Of a DNA stretch of 15,734 bases, positions 1 to 5,714 are shown piece after piece. Position 1 is the first letter of the stretch; each line of letters starts with the position of its first letter. The notes beneath the pieces were generated by a model. It was not told the DNA's origin and did no database searches. It worked only from the letters and a program-made list of their open reading frames with translations. The stretch lies in contig JAHENO010000088.1 of NCBI GenBank assembly GCA_018609945.1, positions 1-15,734 of the forward strand, in the 5' to 3' direction. The position numbers were made by a program, and so were the translations under genes. Source of the stretch: Haloarculaceae archaeon. GTDB lineage: Archaea > Halobacteriota > Halobacteria > Halobacteriales > Haloarculaceae.

Positions 1-1
1 C

Positions 2-373
2 GACGCGGCCGAACTCGACGACGACGTGCGGGCGTTCCTGCGCGAGGCGGCAGCCGAGTCGGCGATCCACCGGGAACGGCTGGACGAACTGGTCGCGGAA
101 CTCGAGGCCGACAGCGTTCCCTTCGACGAGGTCAAGCAACTGGTCGAGCAACGCTACGAGACCGGCAGCGACTTCGACGGCGTCCTCTACGACCAACTGT
201 GCAACGAGGAGACCGCCTACAAATTCTACGACGACCTCATCGAGGTACTCGAGGGTGCCGAGGCGTCGTTCAGTGTCGACCGCGAACGCGTGCTCACCGT
301 CCTCCGTGAGATCCGCGCCGAGGAAGAGGACGGCGTCGAAGAGGTCACTGAGCTGATGGAGGCCAAAGAATGA
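2..373 (+). CDS. Probable ferritin-like helical protein, 5'-truncated
   Basis: The frame is open from the first bases of the window, so this is the C-terminal part of a gene that begins upstream; the first internal candidate start is GTG at 26. About 123 residues are visible, strongly acidic and predicted to be almost wholly helical. Three helices can be read. One holds an E-x2-x-H pattern (AESAIH), the next reads NEETAYKFYDDL, and the last has a dense EEEDGVEE run. This order resembles helices B, C and D of a rubrerythrin/ferritin-like four-helix bundle, whose Glu and His residues bind a di-metal centre. The usual His of the last helix is not evident, so the assignment is tentative. The gene ends 13 bases before the DtxR-like regulator and probably shares its transcript, which fits an iron or oxidative-stress role. 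It could instead be an unrelated helical protein. Confidence 0.5.
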   Translation, partial: DAAELDDDVRAFLREAAAESAIHRERLDELVAELEADSVPFDEVKQLVEQRYETGSDFDGVLYDQLCNEETAYKFYDDLIEVLEGAEASFSVDRERVLTVLREIRAEEEDGVEEVTELMEAKE

Positions 374-386
374 CCCGGGGTGGCAG

Positions 387-818
387 ATGAACACCGCAAA
401 CCAGTATCTGAAGGCCATCTACCTGGTCCAGCAGATCGAGGACGGTCCGGCATCGACGGGCGCCATCGCGGACATGCTCGACGTCAGCCCCGCAAGCGCG
501 AACGAGATGATCGGCAAGCTCGAAGACCAGGAGCTGTGCAGCCACGAGAAGTACAAGGGCGTGGACCTGACCGACGACGGGATCCACCGGGCACGCGAGG
601 CACTCCAGAACTACTGCATCATCGAGCGATTCCTCGTCGAGGTGCTCGGCGTCGAGGACTTCCGCGGGGAGGCACGCCAGCTGGAGTCAGTCATCGACGA
701 GACGGTCGCTGACCGCCTCGACACGATTATCGACCGCGAACCGCAGTGTCCGGACTGTTTCCATCCCGAAGAGGACGTCTGTGCGTTGCTGGAAGTCGAG
801 GCCGACCCCGCGGACTGA
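387..818 (+). CDS. Short DtxR/SirR-family regulator with altered metal site and Cys cluster
   Basis: A 143-residue predicted cytoplasmic DNA-binding regulator. Residues 1-60 form the DtxR/MntR-type winged helix, including YLKAIY near the start and the wing motif EKYKG at about 54-58. Residues 65-118 match the dimerisation helices. The C-terminal SH3/FeoA-like domain is absent. Gapless comparison with the paralogue at 1720-2418 shows that the MntR-type ligands are mostly lost: Asp8 becomes Gln6, the ligand His becomes Tyr76, the Glu/Asp99 equivalent becomes Arg97 and His103 becomes Ser101. Only the Glu102 equivalent (Glu100) remains. In exchange it carries Cys77 and a C-terminal cluster Cys121-x2-Cys124-x-His126-x5-Cys132. 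It may sense zinc, an Fe-S cluster or redox state rather than Mn/Fe. The ATG at 387 gives the family's standard N-terminus. The gene follows the ferritin-like gene by 13 bases and precedes a tiny membrane peptide by 6 bases. Confidence 0.88.
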   Translation: MNTANQYLKAIYLVQQIEDGPASTGAIADMLDVSPASANEMIGKLEDQELCSHEKYKGVDLTDDGIHRAREALQNYCIIERFLVEVLGVEDFRGEARQLESVIDETVADRLDTIIDREPQCPDCFHPEEDVCALLEVEADPAD

Positions 819-824
819 GTCCAC

Positions 825-932
825 ATGGCAGCCGCGCTCCTCGAGACGTTCGGTCCGTTTCTGATTCCCGTGGCACTGTTCCTGTTTGGCCTGTGTGTCT
901 ACTGGCTACTCATCTTCCTCCAGCGGCGCTGA
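825..932 (+). CDS. Small single-helix membrane peptide (35 aa)
   Basis: This reading frame encodes 35 residues: a short acidic N-terminus (MAAALLETF), one long hydrophobic stretch from about residue 10 to 31, and a positively charged QRR end. That is the layout of a one-pass membrane peptide with an extracytoplasmic N-terminus and cytoplasmic C-terminus by the positive-inside rule. It starts 6 bases after the stop of the short DtxR-like regulator, so it is probably co-transcribed and translationally linked. No function is recognised. Small hydrophobic peptides beside metal regulators sometimes modulate transporters, but nothing here proves that. The case for coding rests on its position, clean start, and fully hydrophobic core rather than on homology, so confidence is moderate. 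Confidence 0.55.
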   Translation: MAAALLETFGPFLIPVALFLFGLCVYWLLIFLQRR

Positions 933-991
933 CCTTCTGCCAGTCGTAGTCATTCCCCCTCGGCGTCCGCGGTGGTATCAGGAGAGCAGAC

Positions 992-1000
992 ATTATAAGA
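992..1000 (+). promoter_or_regulatory. TATA box of peroxidase-related gene
   Basis: The sequence ATTATAAGA lies about 28 bases before the ATG at 1024. In haloarchaea transcription starts roughly 25 bases after the TATA box, which here places the start at or next to the ATG and implies a leaderless mRNA. It separates this gene from the upstream regulator cluster as its own transcription unit. Confidence 0.6.
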
Positions 1001-1023
1001 GGACGGCGGACGCCCGGTAGCGT

Positions 1024-1599
1024 ATGACGGAGGAACCGATGACGCGCTTCGAGGTGCCCGACCGCGAGGAACTCCCGGCGGATGTCAGGGAACGCATCGA
1101 GGAGGAAACCGAGCGTGCGGGATTCACGCCCAACGTCTTCCCGGCATTCGCGTACCGGCCCGGTCAGTTCCGTGCCTTCTTCGATTACTACGACTCGCTC
1201 ATCGAGAACTCGCCGCTGGAACGCGAGGAGATCGAGATGGTCGTCGTCGCGGTGAGCGGTGCCAACGACTGCCTGTACTGCGTTGTCGCCCACGGCGCGC
1301 TCCTCCGGATCTACACGGAGGACCCGCACCTCGCCGAACAGCTCGCGACCAACCACCGGAGTGCCGACATCAGCGAGGCCCACCGGGCGATGTGTGACTT
1401 CGCGGTCAAACTCACCGATAGCCCCGCCGAGATTACGGAGGCGGACATCGAAGAACTGGCGACCCACGGCTTCTCGAAGGGCGAAATCTGGGACATCGGC
1501 GCCGTCGCTGCGCTGTTCAATCTCTCGAACCGGATGGCACACCTCATCGACATGCGTCCCAACGAGGAGTTCTACACTCTCGGCCGCGGCCAGGAGTGA
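1024..1599 (+). CDS. AhpD/carboxymuconolactone decarboxylase-like peroxidase-related enzyme
   Basis: A 191-residue cytoplasmic protein of the alkylhydroperoxidase D-like superfamily, in the 'uncharacterised peroxidase-related enzyme' group. The core is the helix carrying Glu71 followed by Cys83-Leu-Tyr-Cys86 and His90 in the order E, CxxC, H known from AhpD, where the two cysteines cycle between thiol and disulfide and the Glu/His pair relays protons. The length is normal for the group, and the C-terminal half (about 140-185) has the usual DIGAVAALFNLSNRMAH-type helix. The likely role is thiol-dependent reduction of peroxides or a related redox reaction; the true substrate is not shown by sequence. 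ATG 1024 is chosen because a TATA box sits 28 bases upstream; Met6 (1039) is an alternative. It lies between two DtxR-family regulators, consistent with a link between metal and peroxide stress. Confidence 0.85.
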   Translation: MTEEPMTRFEVPDREELPADVRERIEEETERAGFTPNVFPAFAYRPGQFRAFFDYYDSLIENSPLEREEIEMVVVAVSGANDCLYCVVAHGALLRIYTEDPHLAEQLATNHRSADISEAHRAMCDFAVKLTDSPAEITEADIEELATHGFSKGEIWDIGAVAALFNLSNRMAHLIDMRPNEEFYTLGRGQE

Positions 1600-1688
1600 T
1601 AGCTACCGTTTTAAGTGGCTCCAGGTACGACACGGCAGTTCGTTACACCCGCGAGTGCTAGACCAGCAGCGGTATTCGCACCGACACA

Positions 1689-1697
1689 TTTTTAATT
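1689..1697 (+). promoter_or_regulatory. TATA box of the regulator-oxidase-ZIP operon
   Basis: The T/A tract TTTTTAATT is centred about 27 bases before the ATG at 1720, the spacing expected for a leaderless haloarchaeal transcript. Its downstream edge touches the inverted repeat at 1696-1711, so a protein bound to that repeat would interfere with TBP/TFB or RNA polymerase loading. Confidence 0.65.
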
Positions 1698-1711
1698 TAG
1701 ATGCGTCTAAA
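1696..1711. promoter_or_regulatory. Putative DtxR-family operator (TTTAGA-TGCG-TCTAAA)
   Basis: A perfect inverted repeat with 6-bp arms (TTTAGA / TCTAAA) around a 4-base centre. It lies between the TATA box and the predicted transcription start of the DtxR-family gene at 1720. DtxR/MntR proteins bind as dimers to AT-rich dyads of this size and usually repress when metal-loaded. Position and symmetry therefore suggest autoregulation and control of the downstream oxidase and ZIP genes. The site itself is seen in the sequence; the binding protein is inferred. Confidence 0.6.
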
Positions 1712-1719
1712 CCAGTGCA

Positions 1720-2418
1720 ATGCTGAGCGCGAAGATGGAGGATTACCTGAAGACGATCTACGAACTCCAGGGCAGGAGTGACGACCCGGTCTCCACGTCG
1801 AGTGTCGCGGAGCGTCTGGGCGTGACGGCGCCGACCGCGACGAGCATGATCGAGACGCTGGCAGAGCGGGGACTGGTCGAGCGCGAGAAATACAAGGGTG
1901 CCCGGTTGACTCGGGAAGGCGAGACGGTCGCCATCGAGGTGGTTCGTCACCACCGGTTGCTGGAGACGTACCTCGCAGAGCAGCTGGGCTACGACTGGAC
2001 CGAGGTCCACGACGAGGCCGACCGCCTCGAACACCACATCAGCGAGGAGTTCGAGCGCCGGGTCGACGAGAAGCTGGGCGAGCCCGAGGTGGATCCGCAC
2101 GGTGATCCGATACCGAACGACAGACTCGAACCGGTCGACGAGAGCAGCGGGGAAACGCTGAGCGAGCACGCGGAGGGCGACGAGGTGGTCGTCGAGCGGG
2201 TCCGCGACCGCGACGCCGAGGAGCTTGCCTACCTGAGCGAGGCGGGCGTCACACCCGGCACGAGGCTCGTCGTCGAGGAAGTGGCACCGATCGACATGAT
2301 CACGGTTTGTCTGCCGGACGGCGAGCCGGTCTCGCTCCCGGGAGAGATCGCCGAGGCCATTCGCGTTTCGAGCGCGGAGGCCGGCGGCTCCGGGGAACCC
2401 AGCGAGGTGGAGGGATGA
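1720..2418 (+). CDS. DtxR/MntR/SirR-family metal-dependent transcriptional regulator
   Basis: A 232-residue cytoplasmic regulator of full family length. Residues 1-65 are the winged helix, with MEDYLKTIY at the start and wing motif EKYKG at 56-60. Residues 66-120 are the dimerisation and metal domain, and about 145-216 form the FeoA/SH3-like domain. Metal ligands of the family are recognisable: Asp8, the His77/His78 pair, Asp101, Glu104 and His105. Asp101 replaces the Glu of MntR and the Cys of DtxR, so Mn versus Fe cannot be called from sequence. The DPHGDPIP motif at 125-132 is typical of the family. It heads an operon with the multicopper oxidase (ATGA overlap) and ZIP transporter. The promoter carries an inverted repeat probably bound by this protein, so it likely represses the operon when the metal is abundant. 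The predicted leaderless start supports ATG 1720. Confidence 0.92.
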   Translation: MLSAKMEDYLKTIYELQGRSDDPVSTSSVAERLGVTAPTATSMIETLAERGLVEREKYKGARLTREGETVAIEVVRHHRLLETYLAEQLGYDWTEVHDEADRLEHHISEEFERRVDEKLGEPEVDPHGDPIPNDRLEPVDESSGETLSEHAEGDEVVVERVRDRDAEELAYLSEAGVTPGTRLVVEEVAPIDMITVCLPDGEPVSLPGEIAEAIRVSSAEAGGSGEPSEVEG

Positions 2419-3683
2419 ACGACGGGCGCGACCAGGCCGCCGAACTCACGCAGTCGCTGGCCGCGCGGCTCCGCGAGCGGATCGGCGAGGACGCAGCAGT
2501 CAGCCGCCGCGCAGTGCTGGGGGCACTCGGCGTCGCCGGTGCTGGTGCGGTCGGCCTCTCGGGTCGTGGCGAGGCCCACGGCGGCCACGACCACGAGGAG
2601 AGCCCGCACGGTAACTTCGGCGCCGTCGGTGCCTACGAGTCGACGGCGTTCGATCCCCACGCGTTTCTCCGGCAGTTCAACACCGGGTTCGAGGGCCAGG
2701 ACGGCCTCGAACAGCGCGTCTACGAGCGCGACGACGGGTCGGGTGGGACCGAGCGCGTCCGCGAGTTCGATTTCGTCGCCAACCTCTCGGAAATCGAGAT
2801 CGCTCCCGGCGTCTCGTTCCCCGCCTGGACCTACAACAATCAGGTCCCGGGGCCCACGTTGCGGGTCACCGAGGGTGACGTCATCCGGATCAACTTCACC
2901 AACGGGCAGCGCCACGCGCACACGATCCACCCGCACGTCAGGAACGTCGACCCGGCGATGGACGGCATCCCGCAGACTGGTCCTGGCGTCATCGACCAGG
3001 GAGATTCCTACACCTACGAGTGGAAAGCCCAGCCGGCCGGCGTCCACTTCTATCACTGTCACTCGCTGCCGCTGAAAGAGCACATCCACCGTGGCCTCTA
3101 CGGCGCCCTGATCGTCGATCCCGATCCCGACCGGGTCCGTCGGAATCCCCGCGATTACGTCAACTATCACGGACCCGTCGACGAGGAGTACCGCCGGGAC
3201 CTCGTCCAGCGGGCGGAGTTGCGAAACCACGAGTACCGCGCCGACGAGGTCGACGAGATGGTGATGGTGATGAACGGGTTCGATACGAACTTCGACGGCG
3301 AGAACGAGGTGTACGCGGCCAACACCCGCGGGTTCGCCTACGGGGTCGCCGACACCGACGGGAAGGGCTCCTGGGAGGGAGGGCCGACCATCCGGCCGAT
3401 ACAGATCGACCGCGAGCAGCGCCAGCGGATCTACCTGCTCAACGTCATCGAGTTCGACCCGATCAACTCCCTGCACACACACTCGCAGTTTTTCGACTAC
3501 TACGACCACGGCACGACGCTGCTGCCGACCCACAAGACCATCGACACGATCATGCAGTGTCAGGCCCAGCGTGGCATCGTCGAACTGGATTACAGCGACC
3601 ACCAGCCCGGGCTCTACATGTTCCACGCCCACCAGTCCGAGTTCGCCGAACTCGGCTGGATGAGCTTCTTCGAGGTGAACTGA
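2415..3683 (+). CDS. Tat-exported two-domain multicopper oxidase
   Basis: A 422-residue predicted extracytoplasmic copper enzyme. The ATG at 2415 overlaps the regulator's stop (ATGA); an upstream GTG extension would sit inside that gene. A twin-arginine signal is visible (S30-R31-R32, then a hydrophobic stretch to about residue 50, AHG near 54). Two cupredoxin domains follow. Domain 1 contains H169-T-I-H172-P-H174 and H214-C215-H216, with H223/H225 as the second type-1 His. Domain 2 contains H354-T-H356 and H404-A-H406 but no Cys. This gives one type-1 site in domain 1 and eight His for a trinuclear cluster, as in two-domain laccase-like oxidases that reduce O2 to water and assemble as trimers. 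The axial position is Leu/Tyr rather than Met, suggesting a fairly high redox potential. The substrate is unknown; neighbours suggest a metal ion such as Fe(II), Mn(II) or Cu(I). The ZIP gene follows after 1 base. Confidence 0.9.
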   Translation: MNDGRDQAAELTQSLAARLRERIGEDAAVSRRAVLGALGVAGAGAVGLSGRGEAHGGHDHEESPHGNFGAVGAYESTAFDPHAFLRQFNTGFEGQDGLEQRVYERDDGSGGTERVREFDFVANLSEIEIAPGVSFPAWTYNNQVPGPTLRVTEGDVIRINFTNGQRHAHTIHPHVRNVDPAMDGIPQTGPGVIDQGDSYTYEWKAQPAGVHFYHCHSLPLKEHIHRGLYGALIVDPDPDRVRRNPRDYVNYHGPVDEEYRRDLVQRAELRNHEYRADEVDEMVMVMNGFDTNFDGENEVYAANTRGFAYGVADTDGKGSWEGGPTIRPIQIDREQRQRIYLLNVIEFDPINSLHTHSQFFDYYDHGTTLLPTHKTIDTIMQCQAQRGIVELDYSDHQPGLYMFHAHQSEFAELGWMSFFEVN

Positions 3684-3684
3684 C

Positions 3685-4959
3685 ATGGACGACACACGAC
3701 CACAGGGCGACGGCTCACAGAGCGTCGACTCACAGCAGGCAACAGACGGCGGCGTCTCGACAGGGACAGACGCGGACCGGGGCGGGCTCGCGGACCTCGG
3801 TCCGGCAGGCTGGGCGAGCGCCCTCGCGCCGGTCGTTCTGCTCGTCGTGTTGCTCGGCGTCGTGGCGCTGGCACCACCGTTTGCTGGCGTTCAGGCCGGC
3901 GAACCGCTGCCGGACGTGACGGTCACCCACGCGACGCTGCCCGACGACGACACGATCGTGTTGCACGTCACGAACAACGGCCCGGAACCGGTCACGATCA
4001 CGCAGGTCCTGGTCGACGAAGCCTACTGGGACTACACCGTGCGTGGTGGCGGGCCGGACCCGGCGACGCTGGCGCCACTGGAGAGTGCCCGCGTCGAGAT
4101 ACCGTACCACTGGACGCCGGGCTGGGACCTCGAAACGGTGCTGGTCCTCTCGGGAGGGGCCACCATCCATCACAGCATCATCGCACCCCAGCCTGCCCCG
4201 GGAATGACCACCGGCGTGCTCTGGACGCTCGCCATCGTGGGCGTCTTCGTCGGGGTCATTCCCGTGGCGCTCGGGATGCTCTGGTATCCGTTCGTCCGCC
4301 GTCTCAAGCCGACCTGGTTCCACGCGGTACTCGCACTCTCCGCGGGCGTGCTCGGGTTCCTCGCCTTCGACGCTGGCTTCGAGGCCCTCGAAGTCGCAGA
4401 GCGGGTGCCTGGTGCGTTCGAGGGGCAACTGCTCGTGGTCACCGGCGCACTGGGGACGGTCCTGCTGGTCCAGTCGCTCACGTCGTGGCTCGGTGACGGC
4501 GGCGACGTCACGCCCCTGGGACTTGCCTATCTCGTCGCACTCGGCATCGGATTGCACAACCTCGCCGAGGGGCTCGCCATCGGCAGTTCCTTCGCCCTGG
4601 GCCGGGTTTCGCTGGGTGCGTTCCTCGTGATCGGGTTCATGATCCACAACGTGACGGAAGGCCCGGCAGTCATCGCACCCGTCGCGGAGGGCGAGCGGCC
4701 ACCGCTGTATCACTTCGCGGGACTCGGGCTGCTGGCGGGCGCGCCGGTCATCCTCGGCGGCTGGATCGGCGGGTTCGCGTTCAACCCGACCCTGGGCGCG
4801 TTCTTCCTCGCAGTCGGGGTGGGCGCCATCGTCCAGGTCGACTGGGAGATCGCCTCGATGATTCGCGCGCGGGGCCGACTGGCGACTGCCACGAACCTCC
4901 TCGCCTTCCTCGTGGGGTTCGTCCTGATGTACGCGACGGATCTCCTGGTCGCCCTCTGA
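3685..4959 (+). CDS. ZIP-family metal transporter with N-terminal extracytoplasmic beta domain
   Basis: A 424-residue membrane protein starting 1 base after the oxidase stop, so probably translationally coupled to it. Residues 1-40 are polar and Asp/Ser-rich. A first membrane helix spans about 43-68. Residues 75-165 are a soluble, beta-rich Ig/CARDB-like segment. The ZIP membrane core runs from about 175 to the end with eight possible helices. Both ZIP signature helices are present: H291-N-x2-E295-G and H321-N-x2-E325-G, matching the paired HNxxEG motifs of ZupT-type transporters, whose His, Asn and Glu bind Zn2+, Fe2+ or Mn2+. Ordinary prokaryotic ZIPs are about 250-300 residues without such an ectodomain. 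The ectodomain ends in a His pair (IHH, 161-163) and might dock the oxidase or present metal. Import of a divalent metal is the family expectation; the exact metal and direction are not shown. Confidence 0.87.
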   Translation: MDDTRPQGDGSQSVDSQQATDGGVSTGTDADRGGLADLGPAGWASALAPVVLLVVLLGVVALAPPFAGVQAGEPLPDVTVTHATLPDDDTIVLHVTNNGPEPVTITQVLVDEAYWDYTVRGGGPDPATLAPLESARVEIPYHWTPGWDLETVLVLSGGATIHHSIIAPQPAPGMTTGVLWTLAIVGVFVGVIPVALGMLWYPFVRRLKPTWFHAVLALSAGVLGFLAFDAGFEALEVAERVPGAFEGQLLVVTGALGTVLLVQSLTSWLGDGGDVTPLGLAYLVALGIGLHNLAEGLAIGSSFALGRVSLGAFLVIGFMIHNVTEGPAVIAPVAEGERPPLYHFAGLGLLAGAPVILGGWIGGFAFNPTLGAFFLAVGVGAIVQVDWEIASMIRARGRLATATNLLAFLVGFVLMYATDLLVAL

Positions 4960-4999
4960 CCGACGCAAGTGCTTTCAGCGTACCGCTCCTCGGCACGGT

Positions 5000-5590
5000 A
5001 TGCGCGGCCTTGACGACACGGATCGGGAGATTCTCCGGTTGCTCGCCGAGGACGCCCGCCGGCCCTACAGCGACATCGCCGACGCGGTCGACCTCTCCGC
5101 GCCTGCGGTCTCGGACCGGGTCGACCGCTTGCGCGAGGTCGGGCTTATCCGCCGGTTCACGGTCGACCTCGACCGCTCCCTGCTCCGCGAGGGCGTTCCC
5201 GTACTTCTGTCGCTGAGCCTGCGACCCGGTACTGGGAGCGAGGTAAGCGACGCGCTGGCCGCCACTGACGCCGTCGTGACTGTCTTCCGGACCGTCGACG
5301 ACCGCGTGGTCTGTACCGCGACCGTCCCCGAGGGTGACATCGAGGGACAGCTTGCGGACGTTCTGGAGCGCGACGCAGTCCAGGAATACGACGTCCGTCT
5401 GCTGGCAGACAGGGCCTGGACACCGGGGTTCGATACCGCTGACCTCGCGCCGTCGTGTGCCGAGTGTGACAACACCGTGACGCGCGAGGGAGAGACCGAA
5501 CGGCTCGACGGCGACCGTTATCACTTCTGCTGTGGGAGTTGCCGGGACGCGTTCGTCGAGCGATACGAACAATTCAGCGAGGGCGCCTGA
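5000..5590 (+). CDS. Lrp/AsnC-type regulator with C-terminal TRASH metal-sensing domain
   Basis: A 196-residue regulator. Residues 1-55 form the AsnC-type HTH (LDDTDREILRLLAEDAR, then SDIADAVDLSAPAVSDRVDRL). Residues about 65-135 resemble the Lrp/RAM-like effector domain, followed by a TRASH domain at 152-190 with Cys153-x2-Cys156 and Cys177-Cys178-x2-Cys181. TRASH domains bind copper or related soft metals through such cysteines. A haloarchaeal regulator of this architecture (VNG1179C in Halobacterium) is known to control a copper-exporting P-type ATPase. Here the gene lies directly upstream of copA in the same direction, separated by 124 bases, so it is very probably the copper-responsive regulator of copA. 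It starts 40 bases after the ZIP stop; no strong TATA box is visible there, so read-through from upstream or a weak promoter is possible. Confidence 0.9.
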   Translation: MRGLDDTDREILRLLAEDARRPYSDIADAVDLSAPAVSDRVDRLREVGLIRRFTVDLDRSLLREGVPVLLSLSLRPGTGSEVSDALAATDAVVTVFRTVDDRVVCTATVPEGDIEGQLADVLERDAVQEYDVRLLADRAWTPGFDTADLAPSCAECDNTVTREGETERLDGDRYHFCCGSCRDAFVERYEQFSEGA

Positions 5591-5660
5591 CCGACACCCT
5601 GGAAGCAGCGCCGCTGGCTGCAATAGCGGTTTTGGATGCTAAGTTCGTGTGGCATATCGC

Positions 5661-5670
5661 TTTTGAATAT
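5661..5670 (+). promoter_or_regulatory. copA: TATA-like box of copA
   Basis: TTTTGAATAT lies about 50 bases before ATG 5715 and predicts a transcription start near 5690. This would give either a short leader to ATG 5715 or a leaderless GTG at 5691 adding eight residues. A similar motif (ATAGCGGTTTTGGATG, 5623-5638) occurs about 31 bases upstream and may be a repeated control element. Confidence 0.45.
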
Positions 5671-5679
5671 GAGGCGCAA

Positions 5680-5696
5680 CCCCATTGAACGTGGGG
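5680..5696. promoter_or_regulatory. Possible operator at copA start (CCCCA-N7-TGGGG)
   Basis: A perfect 5-bp inverted repeat, CCCCA-ttgaacg-TGGGG, covers the predicted transcription start of copA. GC-rich short dyads are frequent in a GC-rich genome, so this is only suggestive, but the location suits binding by the upstream Lrp/TRASH regulator. Confidence 0.3.
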
Positions 5697-5714
5697 GACG
5701 TAGGTATAGTCGAG

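Noticed and set aside
2415..3683. Copper nitrite reductase (NirK) as identity of the oxidase
   Set aside because: An HCH motif and HxH pairs in both domains supply a full trinuclear site, which NirK lacks, and the type-1 Cys-His spacing differs.
2229..3695. A 488-codon minus-strand frame opposite the regulator and oxidase
   Set aside because: Both plus-strand genes carry intact motifs; the antisense frame shows no domain and arises from high GC codon bias.
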